Shown here: in pieces, positions 1-10,787 of the stretch
Layout of the letters: each line of letters starts with the position of its first letter
Position numbering within the stretch: position 1 is the first letter of the stretch
Origin: Bos javanicus
Lineage: Eukaryota > Chordata > Mammalia > Artiodactyla > Bovidae
NCBI RefSeq assembly: GCF_032452875.1
Contig: NC_083890.1
Span: 46,126,483-46,190,482 of the forward strand
Reading direction: 5' to 3'
DNA length: 64,000 bases
The notes under the pieces: model-generated
Told to the model about the DNA's origin: nothing
What the model saw: the letters and a program-made list of their open reading frames with translations, nothing else
Database searches by the model: none
Made by a program: the position numbers and the translations under genes

Positions 1-301
1 ATAAAAAAAAAAATAGACAAAAAGCAGTGTCACGTGTGACACTGGCATTTTGTGTGGGTGACAAGTGTCGGCTGCTACGGGACAGGGAAAGAGCACCCTA
101 GACAAGCACTGGCAAGAAGATGATCAGAGTCCAGAATGAATCGGTCTGGGAAGACAGATAAATGTAGAAACAAAAAATCTCCAAATGCACTGAAATAGCA
201 TGGAGCGAAAAGCCACAATCTGAGGTGGTCTAGGTTGTACAGTAAAGATCAGTTGCACGCAAATTCAATGCAACTGGGTTTCTGGTAAGAATCATCACTT
301 T
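1..301. other. unassigned sequence at window edge
   Basis: No gene or recognisable repeat. An A-rich tract lies at the extreme left edge and may be the tail of an element outside the window. Confidence 0.4.
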
Positions 302-610
302 GGGGTGTGCCTGGTGGCTCAGTAGTAAGGAATCTGCCTGTGAAGGCAGGAGACTTGGGTTCAATCCCTGGTCTAGGAAGATCCCACATGCCACGGAGCA
401 ATTATGCCCGAGCACCACAACTGTTGAGCCTGTGCTCTAGAGCCCGCAAACCACAACTACTGAAGCCCATGAACTTGGGCTCCACAGAGAGAGAAGCCAC
501 TGGAATAAGAAGCCCGTGCACACAATTACAGAGTAGCCCCTGGTTGCCACAAATAGAGAAAAACATGCCCAGCAATGAAGACCCAGCACAGCTAAAAATA
601 AATAAATAAA
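302..610 (+). mobile_element. CHR-type tRNA-derived SINE, near full length
   Basis: The 5' part has the tRNA-like head (GCCTGGTGGCTCAGTAGTAA, then TTCAATCCC as a decayed B box). The body has the repeated phrases typical of cetartiodactyl CHR SINEs, such as CACAACTACTGAAGCCC. It ends in an AAATAAATAAA tail. This family is older than Bov-tA. The frame open across 307-609 is SINE sequence and not a gene. Confidence 0.85.
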
Positions 611-713
611 ATTACATTAAAAAAATCATTGTCTGAGTTCTTTATGTTGTTTAGTTGCTTTCATCAACACTAGATGGTCCCTTCATTTGGGGGGCCATTT
701 TTCACAAAGAAGC

Positions 714-912
714 ACAGCTTGCTGCAGAGAGGCAGAACTTGAGTTCTGGCTTACACCTGGGTTAACGTTCTGGCCCCTCCATTGACTAGCAGGGTGACCT
801 TGAGCAGATTATTTAATTGATCCATGCCTCATTGTGTTTCTCCACAAAATGAAATACTTCCCGTAAAACTTTGAGCACAAACTGCTTGGTACCCAGTAAA
901 CATTCAAAGGTG
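714..912 (+). mobile_element. MIR SINE
   Basis: Matches the MIR core in order: a CTGGGTT...CTGGCCCCTCC segment, the GTGACCTTGAGCA core, a decayed CTCATTGTGTTTCTCCACAAAATG segment, and an end resembling GGTACCCAGTAAACATTCAA. Ancient tRNA-derived mammalian SINE; divergence is high. Confidence 0.75.
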
Positions 913-1604
913 GATATTTCGATCGCTATTTCTGCAAATTGCTATGTGTGATAATTAGCAGAGAACACGTTGAGATTTCTAGGGTAGGTGGGTGGATAGA
1001 CTCAGTCCCTGCTGAGCTAATGGGTTTTATCCAGATACCTTTGGTTAGAACTTTTGGCTTAGAAAAATGGCAAATTATCCTGTATGATGAACCACCAGAG
1101 TGGTGCACGATGACTTGAAACCTCGCTTGTCAATATCTGCCAGTGGCAAGGATCTAGGAGACTTTCTTCTCCTCTGTCCCTCGGAAAGAACAGCTGGACA
1201 CCAGCCTGCGTGTGCTTGTAAACAATGATTAAATTACCCTGTAAACTTGTCTTCTCCAGGCAGAATGAACTTGGTTCTTTTAACCTTTCCTGAGCATGGT
1301 TTTGATTTTCTGTCTCTTTAATCATCTCTGTGGCTCTTTTGTGAACCTTCTCCAAGTTCTCTGTGTCCTTCAGTTTGCTCTGGAGCACCTAACTGCTCAA
1401 AGTTCTTCACTAAGAGTTTTCACAGCACAGAGTTTACCATCTCTAGGTGCCCGACTGTATCTGTGCACACAGGCCAGTCTTCTTTTCAAATGTGCTGCTT
1501 TGCCATGGAATTATATTAATGACACCCTGCTTTTAAACAACCAAGTCCCTTTCAAAGGACTTTTCTCCATGCAATTTACTTTGATCTACATTACAATCGA
1601 GTGA
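913..1604. other. unassigned, no gene seen
   Basis: Unremarkable composition. Open frames of 60-109 codons exist on both strands but share no motif with a known family and overlap each other, as expected by chance. Confidence 0.4.
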
Positions 1605-1692
1605 GCTAGTTGTAATCATCTCCCCTTTGCAGATGAGGAGACCGAGATTCAGAAGGATTCAGAGGCTTGCCTGAGGTCACAGAGGCAGTAAT
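1605..1692 (-). mobile_element. MIR SINE fragment
   Basis: Reads TTTGCAGATGAGGAGACCGA followed by CCTGAGGTCACAGAGGCAGTA. This is the reverse complement of the MIR core and CTCATCTGTAAAATG segment. Confidence 0.7.
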
Positions 1693-2778
1693 GTTATGGT
1701 TGGGACGGGTCTTAGGACTCTGGTCACTCATTGTAAAGTTTTTTCCACTGCATCCAGCTCATGCCTATAAACAGTCTGTAAAGTACATGGTCATCTAAAT
1801 AATTTTCTGCTCTACTTCCCGAGAGCTCTTTTTTCCACTGTAGTTGGATTGGTTTCATTAATTTCTCCACCAAACCTTTCCATAATCCTTCCATCTGACT
1901 CCGGGATCCTTCAGGACTGTGACGGCTGTGTGGGGGTGCTGAGTGATCAGTTGGCAAGAGCAGACTTCTGCTGATGTGTCCTGAGGAAAGCCCTTGGAGA
2001 GGGGCTTTGGAAACATTGAGTTTCTCTTTAGTGTTATTCCAAAATGACCGATTGAGAGTTTTCCTCCTAACGATCCATGTGGCAGTGAGAAACTCTGACC
2101 TGTAGGCGTCTTTGCTTACTGTTTCCATTAAGAAGGATTCTTTATGTTTTACTTTTGTGGTGGCCAGGGTTGGGGAGAAGGGGATTCTAAATCTGCCCCA
2201 GTGCACCGTCCTCTTGTAAGTCCCGTGGGCTGGAGCACTGGGCAAGCATGGCTTCTCATGTACGTGACCAAGCTTCTTCAGAGGATCAATCTGCCCGGCT
2301 CAAGGTCAAGACCATCTCTTAGTGTTTATCTAGATTTGTTTTTCCACTCTCGAGGAGTGATAGGCACTGAATGCTAAATACTCCATTACTACTAAAAAGG
2401 TAAGCACAGTTCGTAGTTCTGCATCTAGAAAGCCTCATGACGTATATTCCATCATTGAGGAAGGATTTAAAAAGAAGCTTACTCACCTATATGTTGCATA
2501 TTTAAAAAATAAACTCACTGACTCTTTGACGGAATTAATGAGTCAATTAAACTGTTTTAAAAGAATTCCCACACCCATCTGCAGCAATAGTTAAAGAGGA
2601 TCTTTTTAAATAAAAATGCTGAGGCAGGGCAGTTAACAATAAAGATTAGAGAAAGAGAGTGGTAACAACTCCACAGTGTTTTGCAGCCATGGCTGCATTT
2701 GAGTCATTTGAGTCAGCTAGGTGGAGGATGGAGGCGTAATAAATAATCCCATTTCCCCAGTCTGTGTCAGTCTGATTT
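1693..2778. other. unassigned, repeat-poor stretch
   Basis: No repeat family recognised. The longest frame (1724-2245, minus, 173 codons) has no recognisable domain, no conserved motif and no supporting splice structure. I do not call it a gene. Parts could be old, unrecognised repeat. Confidence 0.35.
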
Positions 2779-2952
2779 CTTTCTTTCTTTCTTTTATGCT
2801 GCACTGGGTCTTCACTGTTGTACAGACTTCTCTAGGTGTGACAAGTAGGCTTAGTTGCCTCGAAGCACATGGGATCCTTGACCAGGGATCAAACCTGTGT
2901 CCTCTGCGTTGGAAGGCAGATTCTTAACCAGTGGATACTTAGGGGAGTCCCT
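2779..2952 (-). mobile_element. CHR-type SINE
   Basis: The T-rich tail (TTTCTTTCTTTC) is at the left. It is followed by GCTGCACTGGGTCTTC, GACCAGGGATCAAACCTGTG and TTCTTAACCAGTGG, ending AGGGGAGTCCC. This is the reverse of the CHR head. Confidence 0.85.
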
Positions 2953-3305
2953 GCCATTTTGATTTAATTGGTTGAGTTGGAGCCCCGCAACAATTTTATT
3001 TAAAGCTCCTCAGATGACTTAAAGTAGCCATGGTTGAGATACAATAATAAGGGAAAGAGAGGAGCCTGGGGTGTGAGGATCACTGCAGGAAAATGCTCAG
3101 CTCTGGGTAGCTGGCCTTGATGCTTGTAACCATGAGAAGGCCCAAGATGGTATCCAGTGGGCCTGGAGAGTGTAGGGATGCTCACCGTCTTGAGGGACCT
3201 TGGATCTGATGTCACAGGCACATCTTCTAAGCCACGTGTCCAGCAGACCTGGGGTGTGGGAGCCTCCGGTCTCCAGTGTCAATGGATTTCCCCGGGAAGC
3301 TTTTC

Positions 3306-3620
3306 CTAGATGAACTTAGTCATAAGAGTCTCCTGGGGGTGCTTGTTAAATATAAATATTCCTAAACTCTTACCCTGGAGATTCTGATTCATGAGGGGCA
3401 CTAGTGGGTCTAGCCACTAAAAAGTGCTCTGGGTCAGTCTCATGGGCAAGCAAGTTTAGGAAATTTGGAATGCAGTAGATTCAGTTCAGGAACTCGTCGG
3501 AGGCATGGCTTTCCCCAAATCAGATTTCCTTAAAATCAAATTTAATAGGCCTAGATTGAGGCCCAGGAATTTCCATTCTTAGCAACACTCCTCTACTCCT
3601 CAGGTGTGTCTGACGTAGGT
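3306..3620. mobile_element. probable hAT (MER5-like) DNA transposon remains
   Basis: Phrases such as GGTGCTTGTTAAATA, CTTACCCTGGAGATTCTGATTCA and TAGGCCTAGATTGAGGCCCAGG resemble the MER5 group of short non-autonomous hAT elements. The two matching blocks (about 3306-3400 and 3530-3620) are separated by unmatched DNA. Assignment is from memory of the family and is tentative. Confidence 0.4.
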
Positions 3621-3975
3621 ACTTCTTTGCTCATTGTTAGAAATGCTGCCCCAGGGGAGAATTGCTATCTTTTTCAAAGGTCTCCTCTGTGCCTGATCCT
3701 GTCCCAGCTGTTGGAAGCCTTTGTGCACATTTAATCTCCCTTCTGTCCTTGTAGGCATGCCCAGGACCTGTGCTGCTCCTTGATGTCCAGTTGGTCTTGG
3801 AGTCCCCACTGACCACATTCTCAGCCTCCTTCATGGTCTTATTGCTATCCTTTGCCAAAGTACCCAAACCTGACATTATGTAATTCTACACAGTTAAGGC
3901 AAAAAGGAAATTATGTTGATATATAGACCTTACAGTTTGAAAAATCCACACTAAAGCCATAACAGTTAAGATAGG

Positions 3976-4153
3976 TGTGAAAGTCACTCAATCTTGTCCT
4001 ACTCTTTGTGACCCCATGCACTGTAGTCCATTGAATTCTCCAGGCCAGAATACTGGCGTGGGTAGCCTTTCCCTTCTCCAGGGAATCTTCCCAACCCAGG
4101 GATCTCCCACATTGCAGGCAGACTCTTTACCAGCTGAGCCACAAAGGAAACTC
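3976..4153 (-). mobile_element. Bov-tA SINE with 9-bp TSD
   Basis: Reverse-oriented Bov-tA: GTGACCCCATGCACTGTAG, a CTTCTCCAGGGAATCTTCCCAACCC core and a CTTTACCAGCTGAGCCAC head. The direct repeat TAAGATAGG flanks it at 3967-3975 and 4154-4162. Confidence 0.9.
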
Positions 4154-4162
4154 TAAGATAGG

Positions 4163-4773
4163 TTAGGGCACACATATCATATAATTCAATGGTAAATGGT
4201 TGTAACGGCATTTATTGACTCAAGAAGTTGAAAAGTCCAACATTCTAGTAAGTTTCAGGAGCACTTTGATCAGCTCCCAGGCTCTGTGTTTTCAAGATCT
4301 GTTTGGCTTTGCCCTTGCCCTTCTCGAGTGATTTCATTCTCAGTTTGGACTCTCCCAGCAGGAATGGTTGCAGCAGCTCCTGACTTTCCATGTCTGAGGC
4401 ACATCTTCTCGGAGGAAGAGAGAATTTCTCTTCCTTGAACCTTTAAACAAAATGCTGGACATTTTCCTTATTAACTTAGCTTCAGGATCATCCCTGAATC
4501 AAGAATTAAACTGACTGGCACAGGGTAACTGGGGTCCACCCTGGTGGAGTGGAGGGACCCTTCGTCTTTATGACTGAAATTGGGATTCAGTGAAATGGAT
4601 GCTTCCAAAGAAATTAACAGTGTCCATTACAAAAGCACTCCATCTTATTCTACTATGACTGAGTATAAACAAGACATCGTTTTGTGGGTCTGTTGTTTTC
4701 TATTTTAATAGAAGACTATGAGGAGTGCCTTTGAATGGGGTCAAAATCACCTCTCTAAATGCTAGAAAAGTAT
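4163..4773. other. unassigned, no gene seen
   Basis: About 600 bases without a recognised repeat or coding signal. Confidence 0.35.
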
Positions 4774-4782
4774 TTGGTTGAG

Positions 4783-4994
4783 GGACTTCCCTGGGGGTCC
4801 AGTGGTTAAGACTTCCCCTTCCAATGTAGGAGGGTGGGCAGGTTCAATCTCTGGTCAGGGAATTAAGATCCCTCATGCCTTGTGGCCCAAAAATGATAAT
4901 GTAAAATAGAAACAATATTGTAACAAATTCAATGAAGACTTTAAATAATGGTCCACATAAGAACAATCTAAAAAATACAAATAAATAAAAATAA
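4783..4994 (+). mobile_element. CHR-2-like SINE with 9-bp TSD
   Basis: Starts GACTTCCCTGGGGGTCCAGTGG, with a TTCAATCTCTGGTCAGGGAA B-box region. The body includes GTAACAAATTCAATGAAGACTT, which recurs in reverse in the copy near 17.5 kb. TTGGTTGAG is repeated at 4774-4782 and 4995-5003. Confidence 0.85.
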
Positions 4995-5149
4995 TTGGTT
5001 GAGACCCTAGCTTTTCATACCGCATAGCATGGAAGATGGGTCAGTTCCAACAGAGTGGCTAAACCAGCTGTTTATAGCAATTCTGGCTCCTTCATTCTTA
5101 CGGGCCTAATCATAATACTTGATACCATCTATTACTATTGTGTTAATTA

Positions 5150-5285
5150 TTTCCCACAATTTGTCCTACTGACTGTCCACAAGGTAGAGAAGTAATGGAG
5201 GCTCAGAGGAGTTAAGTAACTTGCCCAAGGTCACACAGCTAGTGAAAGCCTGGGCGAGACTGGTCTGGGACCCAGGCGTATCCAC
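5150..5285 (-). mobile_element. MIR SINE fragment
   Basis: GAGGAGTTAAGTAACTTGCC followed by CAAGGTCACACAGCTAGTGA and GGGACCCAGGC is the well-conserved MIR core, reversed. Confidence 0.85.
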
Positions 5286-5343
5286 TTCTGAGAAAGAGAG
5301 GCCGATGTTCTTCCCTTTCTGTGCTCCTCATAGGAAGTATTTG

Positions 5344-6925
5344 TGTCCTTTTCATTATAGGAGACTGGAATGCAAAAGTGGGAAGTCAAGAGATACCTGG
5401 AGTAACAGGCAAATCTGGCCTTGGAGTACAGAATGAAGCAGGGCAAAGGCTAACAGATTTTTGCCAAGAGAACGCACTGGTCATAGCAAACACCCTCTTC
5501 CAACAACACAAGAGAAGACTCTACACATGGACATCACCAGATGGTCAATACCGAAATCAGATTGATTATATTCTTTGCAGCCAAAGATGGAGAAGCTCTA
5601 TACAGTCAGCAAAAACAAGACTGGGAGCTGTCTGTGGCTCAGATCATGAACTCCTTATTGCCAAATTCAGACTGAAATTGAAGAAAGTAGGGAAAACCAC
5701 CAGACCATTCAGGTATGACCTAAATCAAATCCCTTATGACTATACAGTGGAAATGAGAAATAGATTCACGGGATTAGATCTGATAGACAGAGTGCCTGAT
5801 GAACTATGGACAGAGGTTCATGACACTGTACAGGAGGCAGTGATCAAGACCATCCCCAAGAAAAATAAATGCAAAAAGGCAAAATCATTGTCCGAGGAGG
5901 CCTTACAATTAGCTGGGAAAAGAAAAGACACGAAAGGCAAAGGAGAAAAGGAAAGATATACCCATCTGAATGCAGAGTTCCAAAGAATAGCAAGGAGAGA
6001 TAAGAAAGCCTTCCTCAGCGATCAGCGCAAAGAAATAGAGGAAAACAACAGAATAGGAAAGACTAGAGATCTCTTCAAGAAAATTAGAGATACCAAGGGA
6101 ACATTTCATGCAAAGATGGGCTCGATAAAGGACAGAAATGGTATGGACCTAATAGAAGCAGAAGATATTAAGAAGAGGTGGCAAGAATACACAGAAGAAT
6201 TATACAAAAATGATCTTCATGACCCAGATAACCATGATGGTGTGATCATTCACCTGGAGCCAGACATACTGGAATGTGAAGTCAAGTGGGCCTTAGAAAG
6301 CATCACTATGAACAAAGGTAGTGGAGGTGATGGAATTCCAACTGGGCTGTTTCAAATCATAAAAGATGATGTGGCTAAAGTGCTGCACTCAATATGCCAG
6401 CAAATTTGGAAAACTCAGCAGTGCCCACAGGACTGGAAAGGGTCAGTTTTCATTCTAATCCCAAAGAAAGGCAATGCCCAAGAATGCTCAAACTACCGCA
6501 GAATTGCACTCATCTCACACACTAGCAAAGTAATGGTCAAAATTCTCCAAGCCAGGCTTCAACAGTACATGAAGTGTGAACCTCCAGATGTTCAGGCTGG
6601 ATTTAGAAAAGGCAGAGGAACCAGAGATTAAGTTGCCAACATCTGTTGGATCATCAAAAAAGCAGGAGAGTTCCAGAAAAACATCTACTTCTGTTTTATT
6701 GACTATACCAAAACCTTTGACTGTGTGGATCACAACAAACTGTGGAAAATTCTTAAAGAGATTGGAATACCAGACCACCTGACCTGCCTCTTGAGACATC
6801 TGTATGCAGGTCAGGAAGCAACAGTTAGAACTGGACATGGAACAACAGACTGGTTCCAAATCGGGAAAGCAGTATGTCAAGACTTTCACCCTGCTTATTT
6901 AACATATGCAGAGTACATCATGTGA
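5344..6925 (+). pseudogene. BovB ORF fragment: AP-endonuclease C-part plus RT N-part
   Basis: In intact BovB this protein nicks DNA and reverse-transcribes the LINE RNA at the nick. One frame is open from 5321 to the stop at 6629-6631; its first few residues come from flanking DNA. The endonuclease motif GDWN is at frame residues 14-17. The IDYIL segment (81-85) and the catalytic SDH (107-109) follow. A lysine-rich linker leads to RT motifs IPKKGNAQECSNYRRIALIS and GFRKGRGTRD. The next codon, normally glutamine, is TAA. The same frame then continues, showing the RT motif A region as FIDYTKTFD, where the usual form is close to FIDYAKAFD, and ends at a TGA at 6923. The nonsense change and missing YADD make it non-functional. 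Confidence 0.9.
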
Positions 6926-6935
6926 AATGCTTGTG
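5344..6935 (+). mobile_element. BovB (RTE) LINE, internal fragment
   Basis: A 1.6 kb piece of BovB, closely similar to what I recall of the consensus, beginning at GTCCTTTTCATTATAGG and running to GTACATCATG. It lacks the BovB 5' region, the RT catalytic YADD box, the C-terminal region and the 3' tail that target-primed reverse transcription normally preserves. The 3' loss therefore probably reflects a later deletion. Two Bov-tA SINEs follow directly. There is a further small deletion near 6880-6900, just before the break. Confidence 0.92.
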
Positions 6936-6957
6936 GAAAGTTATGCATTTTGAGCCG

Positions 6958-7167
6958 GGGGCTTCCCTGGTAGCTCAGCAATAAAGAATCCGCCTGCAAT
7001 GCAGGAGACAAGGGTTCGATCTCTGGGTCAGGATGATCCCCTGGAGGGGGGCATGGCAACCCACTCCAGTGTTCTTGCCTGGAGAATCCCACTGGACAGA
7101 GCAGCCTGGCAGGCTACATTCCATGGGATTGCAGAGTCAGACTGAAGCAGCTGAGCACAAACACGCA
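6958..7167 (+). mobile_element. Bov-tA SINE
   Basis: GGGCTTCCCTGGTAGCTCAG head, GGTTCGATCTCTGGGTCAGG B-box region, then the BovB-derived tail CACTCCAGTGTTCTTGCCTG. The end is degraded (TGAAGCAGCTGAGCACAAACA). Confidence 0.92.
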
Positions 7168-7183
7168 TAATTTGTGTGAGCTA

Positions 7184-7399
7184 GGGCTTCCCTGGTGGCT
7201 CAGAGGTTAAAGCGTCTTCTTGGAATATGGGAGACCCAGATTCGATCCCTGGGTCAGGAAGATCCCCTGGAGAAGGCAATGGCAACTCACTCCAGTACTC
7301 TTGCTTGGAAAATCCCATGGAGGGAGGAGCCTGGTGGGCTACAGTCCATGGGGTCGCAAAGAGTTGGACATGACTGAGTGACTTCACTTTCACTTTCCA
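7184..7399 (+). mobile_element. Bov-tA SINE, second of a tandem pair
   Basis: A complete Bov-tA in the same orientation only 16 bp after the previous copy. The A-box-like TGGCTCAGAGGTTAA and B-box-like ATTCGATCCC are both readable. Ends with GACTGAGTGACTTCACTTTC. Confidence 0.93.
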
Positions 7400-7636
7400 G
7401 CAACAGTAGAATTTACCAAACAAAGAAATTAATATGTTGTTACCAGGCTGAGACATCGAGAAGCCAGGAAGGGGCCTGGAGGTTGGGCCAGAGAGCAGAC
7501 AGGATGTGTTTCAATGAGCCAGGAAACAGAGCTCTCATTTCAGAACCCTGAGTCCTAGAAACTCCCCTGGCCACTGATGAAGGAGCCATGTCTGGGGGCC
7601 TGGTAACCATGTGAAGACACTGTATCAACACGGGCT

Positions 7637-7684
7637 ATTGTCTAATAAAATAGAGTATTTATTAGAGTATTGTCTAATAAAATA
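7637..7684. repeat. 16-bp direct repeat
   Basis: ATTGTCTAATAAAATA occurs at 7637-7652 and again at 7669-7684, separated by 16 bases. Looks like a small local duplication. Confidence 0.8.
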
Positions 7685-8045
7685 AAGTAAAAGTCTAGTT
7701 CTTAAATATTGAAACAGTATTGGCAAAATTACCTGCAACATATAGAGTTAGAATATGCTCTTAGGAACTTATCTTTATTTGAAAATGCTTGCAAAGGCCC
7801 TGCGGTTTCCTTAGGGCATTAAAAAGCAAAATCAAAAACCAACTTCTTCATATGTAGCATAGTTTTATAAATTTGGCCTAAAATATAGATTTCACAACAA
7901 CAGCCATGTCCCAAGTGAAATCCTTTGGGTCATTCACTTTCCCTAGAAAAAAAAGGGAGGTTAAATCTCCAGCTTAAGGCGGGGAGTCTTCACCGCACCC
8001 TTCAGATTAAGCCGGAGTCAGCTAGACAGGAAAGGTGGGACTCGG

Positions 8046-8060
8046 TGAGTCAGCGACTCA
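8046..8060. promoter_or_regulatory. AP-1/NF-E2/MAF-like palindromic site
   Basis: TGAGTCAGCGACTCA has inverted arms TGAGTC/GACTCA around AGC. The left half contains TGAGTCA (AP-1) and TGAGTCAGC (NF-E2/MAF half site). The other strand reads GCTGACTCA. Binding is not shown; it is a motif match in a locally CpG-richer segment. Confidence 0.35.
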
Positions 8061-8877
8061 AGAGAAAAGGCTGTGCTCGACTGTCTGGCCTCCCAGCCAA
8101 GGCCTTTGCCTACCGCCTTCTGGCCACTGGCCACGCCTGTGCCAAAGCCTCAGGTCTACTCAGAGGCTCTGACACTCCACGCCCGCTGTCTGTGCCTAAA
8201 TGAGGCTGATCAAGTTTTCTCCTCTGACGCATCTTTGTCCATGGTGGAAGGGATATTCACAACCATTTCCTGGGTGGTTGGTTCCCCTCTAGCTCTAAAT
8301 ATCCTGATCCCAAACCAACAGAAGATACGTTTTAGCCCGACCCAGGACTGTCCCTTCCTGCTTCACCTCGTTTTGCATCCATAAGGGTGATAAATGTGGT
8401 CTGCGCAGGAGGGAGTGATGTGGGGAGGGAGTGCTTCCAGTCCTCAGGATCAGAGGACACGAGGCACTTGGTAGGAAAAAAAATGAGTTTCCTACATTTT
8501 AATGTTTCTGAATTCCTAAGAATACTAATACGAAGTTCTGAAAGCAGGTGCTATTATAAAAATGCAGTGTAGAACTCCATTTACTTATGAAGGCTTTCAT
8601 GTGAAACAAATATTCCATTAAAGGCGCACGCTTTGGGCTTCTGATTAGATCACAGAAGTATAAAGATCATGGGGTTTTATGTGTCTGTATGATGTGAACC
8701 AGCAAAGTTCCTTCCTCTGATCCTTACTTTTTAATATAATCCTGTGTAGAGAAGCGTACTATTTCTCTCCACTGTTCTTATTCAGTGCACTCTTCTCAGG
8801 TTTGCATTCTTGGAATAAGTTGTAAGTTTACAGAGCAGACATTTTAGAACCAAAAACTAACCCACAAACCTTTGAAG

Positions 8878-9101
8878 GGGCTTCCCAGGTGGCTCAGTGG
8901 TAAAGAATCTGCCTGCCAAGCAAGAGATTCCCAGGAGACGTGGGCTTGATCCCTAGATAGGGAAGATCCCCTGGAGAAGGAAATGGGAATGCGCTCCAGT
9001 ACTCTTGCCTGGAAAATCCCATGGACAGAGGAGCCTGGTAGGTTACAGTCCATGGGGCCACAAAACAGTCGGACACAACTTAGAGACTAAACAATGATGG
9101 T
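8878..9101 (+). mobile_element. Bov-tA SINE with 8-bp TSD
   Basis: GGGCTTCCCAGGTGGCTCAG head and full BovB-derived tail. A short internal insertion precedes the B box. CTTTGAAG is duplicated at 8870-8877 and 9102-9109. Confidence 0.92.
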
Positions 9102-9109
9102 CTTTGAAG

Positions 9110-10620
9110 ATCTTGCTCTACACCGCAGATGGGGAGGAATGCTCATTCCCAGCTCTGCTGCCGGAATGAGGATGGACAGGAAAGACTCTGATGGTGTAAA
9201 CCTCAGCCCAGTGGCTTTCCTATCTAAGATGCATTCCACTTTACAGTCCAGAAAGCTCTTTTTTTAAAAAAATAATGGAAGTGTTTGACTCCTAGGCTGG
9301 AATTTTCAGCATTTAAAAAATATAATGGTTTACATACTGTGCAGTGATTTGTAAAATGTGAGTGCCGGCGAAAGCAATGGTTACGCAGCACAACATTATC
9401 TTATTTTTAGTTACACAACCAGTAAAACAGCTGGAGGTCTAAAATCATGGCCTAGCACTAAATGCATTTCTACATTATATCCCATGCAGTAAGGGCCTGT
9501 CCTTTCAGTGAGAGGAGAGGAGAGAGTGGAGTGATTACCGCTAAATTAACACTTTGAATTTTAATAGAGAAGCCGAGCCTACATAAAAACATCGGAATTA
9601 GAATCTGTGCCAGTTAGACATTGTACCGCATACAGTGTGCGTCTAAGCCACACTGATACTCGATCGCAGTGTCTAATCAAATGAACCCTTCCTCATTAGT
9701 CAAGGGCTGAAATCTACCCACATTCACTAAAGGATTCACCAGCAGAATATCTTACGTGATGGCTTCTTAATGCAGCTAATAGAACCATCGTGGCAATGAT
9801 GGTAAAATATAATTGGTGCTTAGCAGGGCTTGTTTTGTTTCCTCCATGAAAGGACAAAATAGTCTATAGCACTGCGTCCCCTTTATCTTTAAAACCAACC
9901 TTTTCAGCTAGGTCAGTGATTTTTCTACAGCAAATCCAGGAAATATCAGGTTCTGCATTTGCTGACAATGACTCATTTGCCGGCCGCCCCCCGCCCCACT
10001 CCCCAAGCCAAAAAAGGCAATTTCGTATGGTCTGACCCAGAGTGTTTTATAAAAACTTTCACACAGAAGCACAAGCACACATGTGTTTGGTGCTGATATA
10101 TTTATTTGTTGTAAAAATTGAGGGGTTTGAAGGTAAAGGTTTCCTGATTTTTTCCCCCACTGATCTTTCTTTGGTGGTTTTGTCTAAGGGTTGACTGGTA
10201 GGTGGTGGTTAAATCTTCCCCTCATGATCCATCTGCCGGCTCTCAAGCCACACAATAATACAGCAAATACAAATAAAACATGTTTTTATTCTTTATAATA
10301 AAATGGGAAGGAATGTATCTTTGCTACATTTATTGCTCTAAATCAAAGCTTCTAAAAACAATCTCTTGACAAGTCCCCTGGACCCCTCCTCCCCACTCTT
10401 CTTACAACCTGATTCAGCCATTTAATTTAAATTCTTATTGAATCATTTCTTCTAAGGAAATTAAGTTCTTCCTTCAGCCATGGGCTTTCCTGCCACACCT
10501 AAGCCCTTGCCAGCACCCAGAGTGGGTCCAACTCCAAAATCTTATATGAAATCCTCCTCTTTGATCAAAAACTTTGATCATGACAACTCAATCACTCCCT
10601 TGAAAGTCTCCTTTGACTCT
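9110..10620. other. 1.5 kb repeat-free stretch
   Basis: No interspersed repeat is recognisable, which is unusual here. Sub-segment 9540-9900 has balanced composition and no low-complexity runs. A small C-rich tract (CCGCCCCCCGCCCCACTCCCC-like) lies near 9980-10005. No open frame looks coding. Confidence 0.4.
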
Positions 10621-10625
10621 GAAAG

Positions 10626-10680
10626 AGAATGGATATGTATATATACATATATGTATGGATATATATATGAATGGATATGT
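10626..10680. repeat. imperfect (TA)n-rich tract
   Basis: Alternating TATA/TACATA/GGATAT units. It appears to be an expansion of the AGATATATGTATATG segment that normally precedes the 3' end of bovine L1. Confidence 0.65.
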
Positions 10681-10787
10681 ATCAGTTCAGTTCAACTGAA
10701 TCACTTTGCTGCACACCTGAAACCAACATAAAGTTGTAAATCAACTATTAGTATACTTCAATATAAAATAAAAATTAAATAATAGAA
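10681..10787 (+). mobile_element. L1 3' end fragment
   Basis: AACTGAATCACTTTGCTGCA, CACCTGAAACCAACATAAAG and ATCAACTATTAGTATACTTC followed by AATAAAAATTAAA match the 3' terminus of cetartiodactyl L1. 5'-truncated. Confidence 0.85.

Larger units (their letters stand above)
7400..8869. other. repeat-poor stretch with moderately GC-rich core
   Basis: No transposon recognised. The section around 7970-8200 is richer in GC and CpG than its surroundings and carries an AP-1/MAF-like palindrome (entered separately). Open frames at 7925-8203 and 8073-8384 overlap in different frames and match no family known to me. Confidence 0.4.

Noticed and set aside
302..610. tRNA gene candidates from A/B-box-like sequence in SINE heads here and in the Bov-tA copies
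   Set aside because: These are tRNA-derived SINE promoters. No complete cloverleaf with a correct acceptor stem is present.
1724..2245. 173-codon minus-strand frame as a gene
   Set aside because: No domain, no family resemblance, no splice or promoter context. A frame of this length occurs by chance in 64 kb.
6958..7399. Tandem near-identical units suggesting a repeat array or CRISPR
   Set aside because: They are two separate Bov-tA SINEs. Repeats are 200 bp, diverged and dispersed, and the genome is mammalian.
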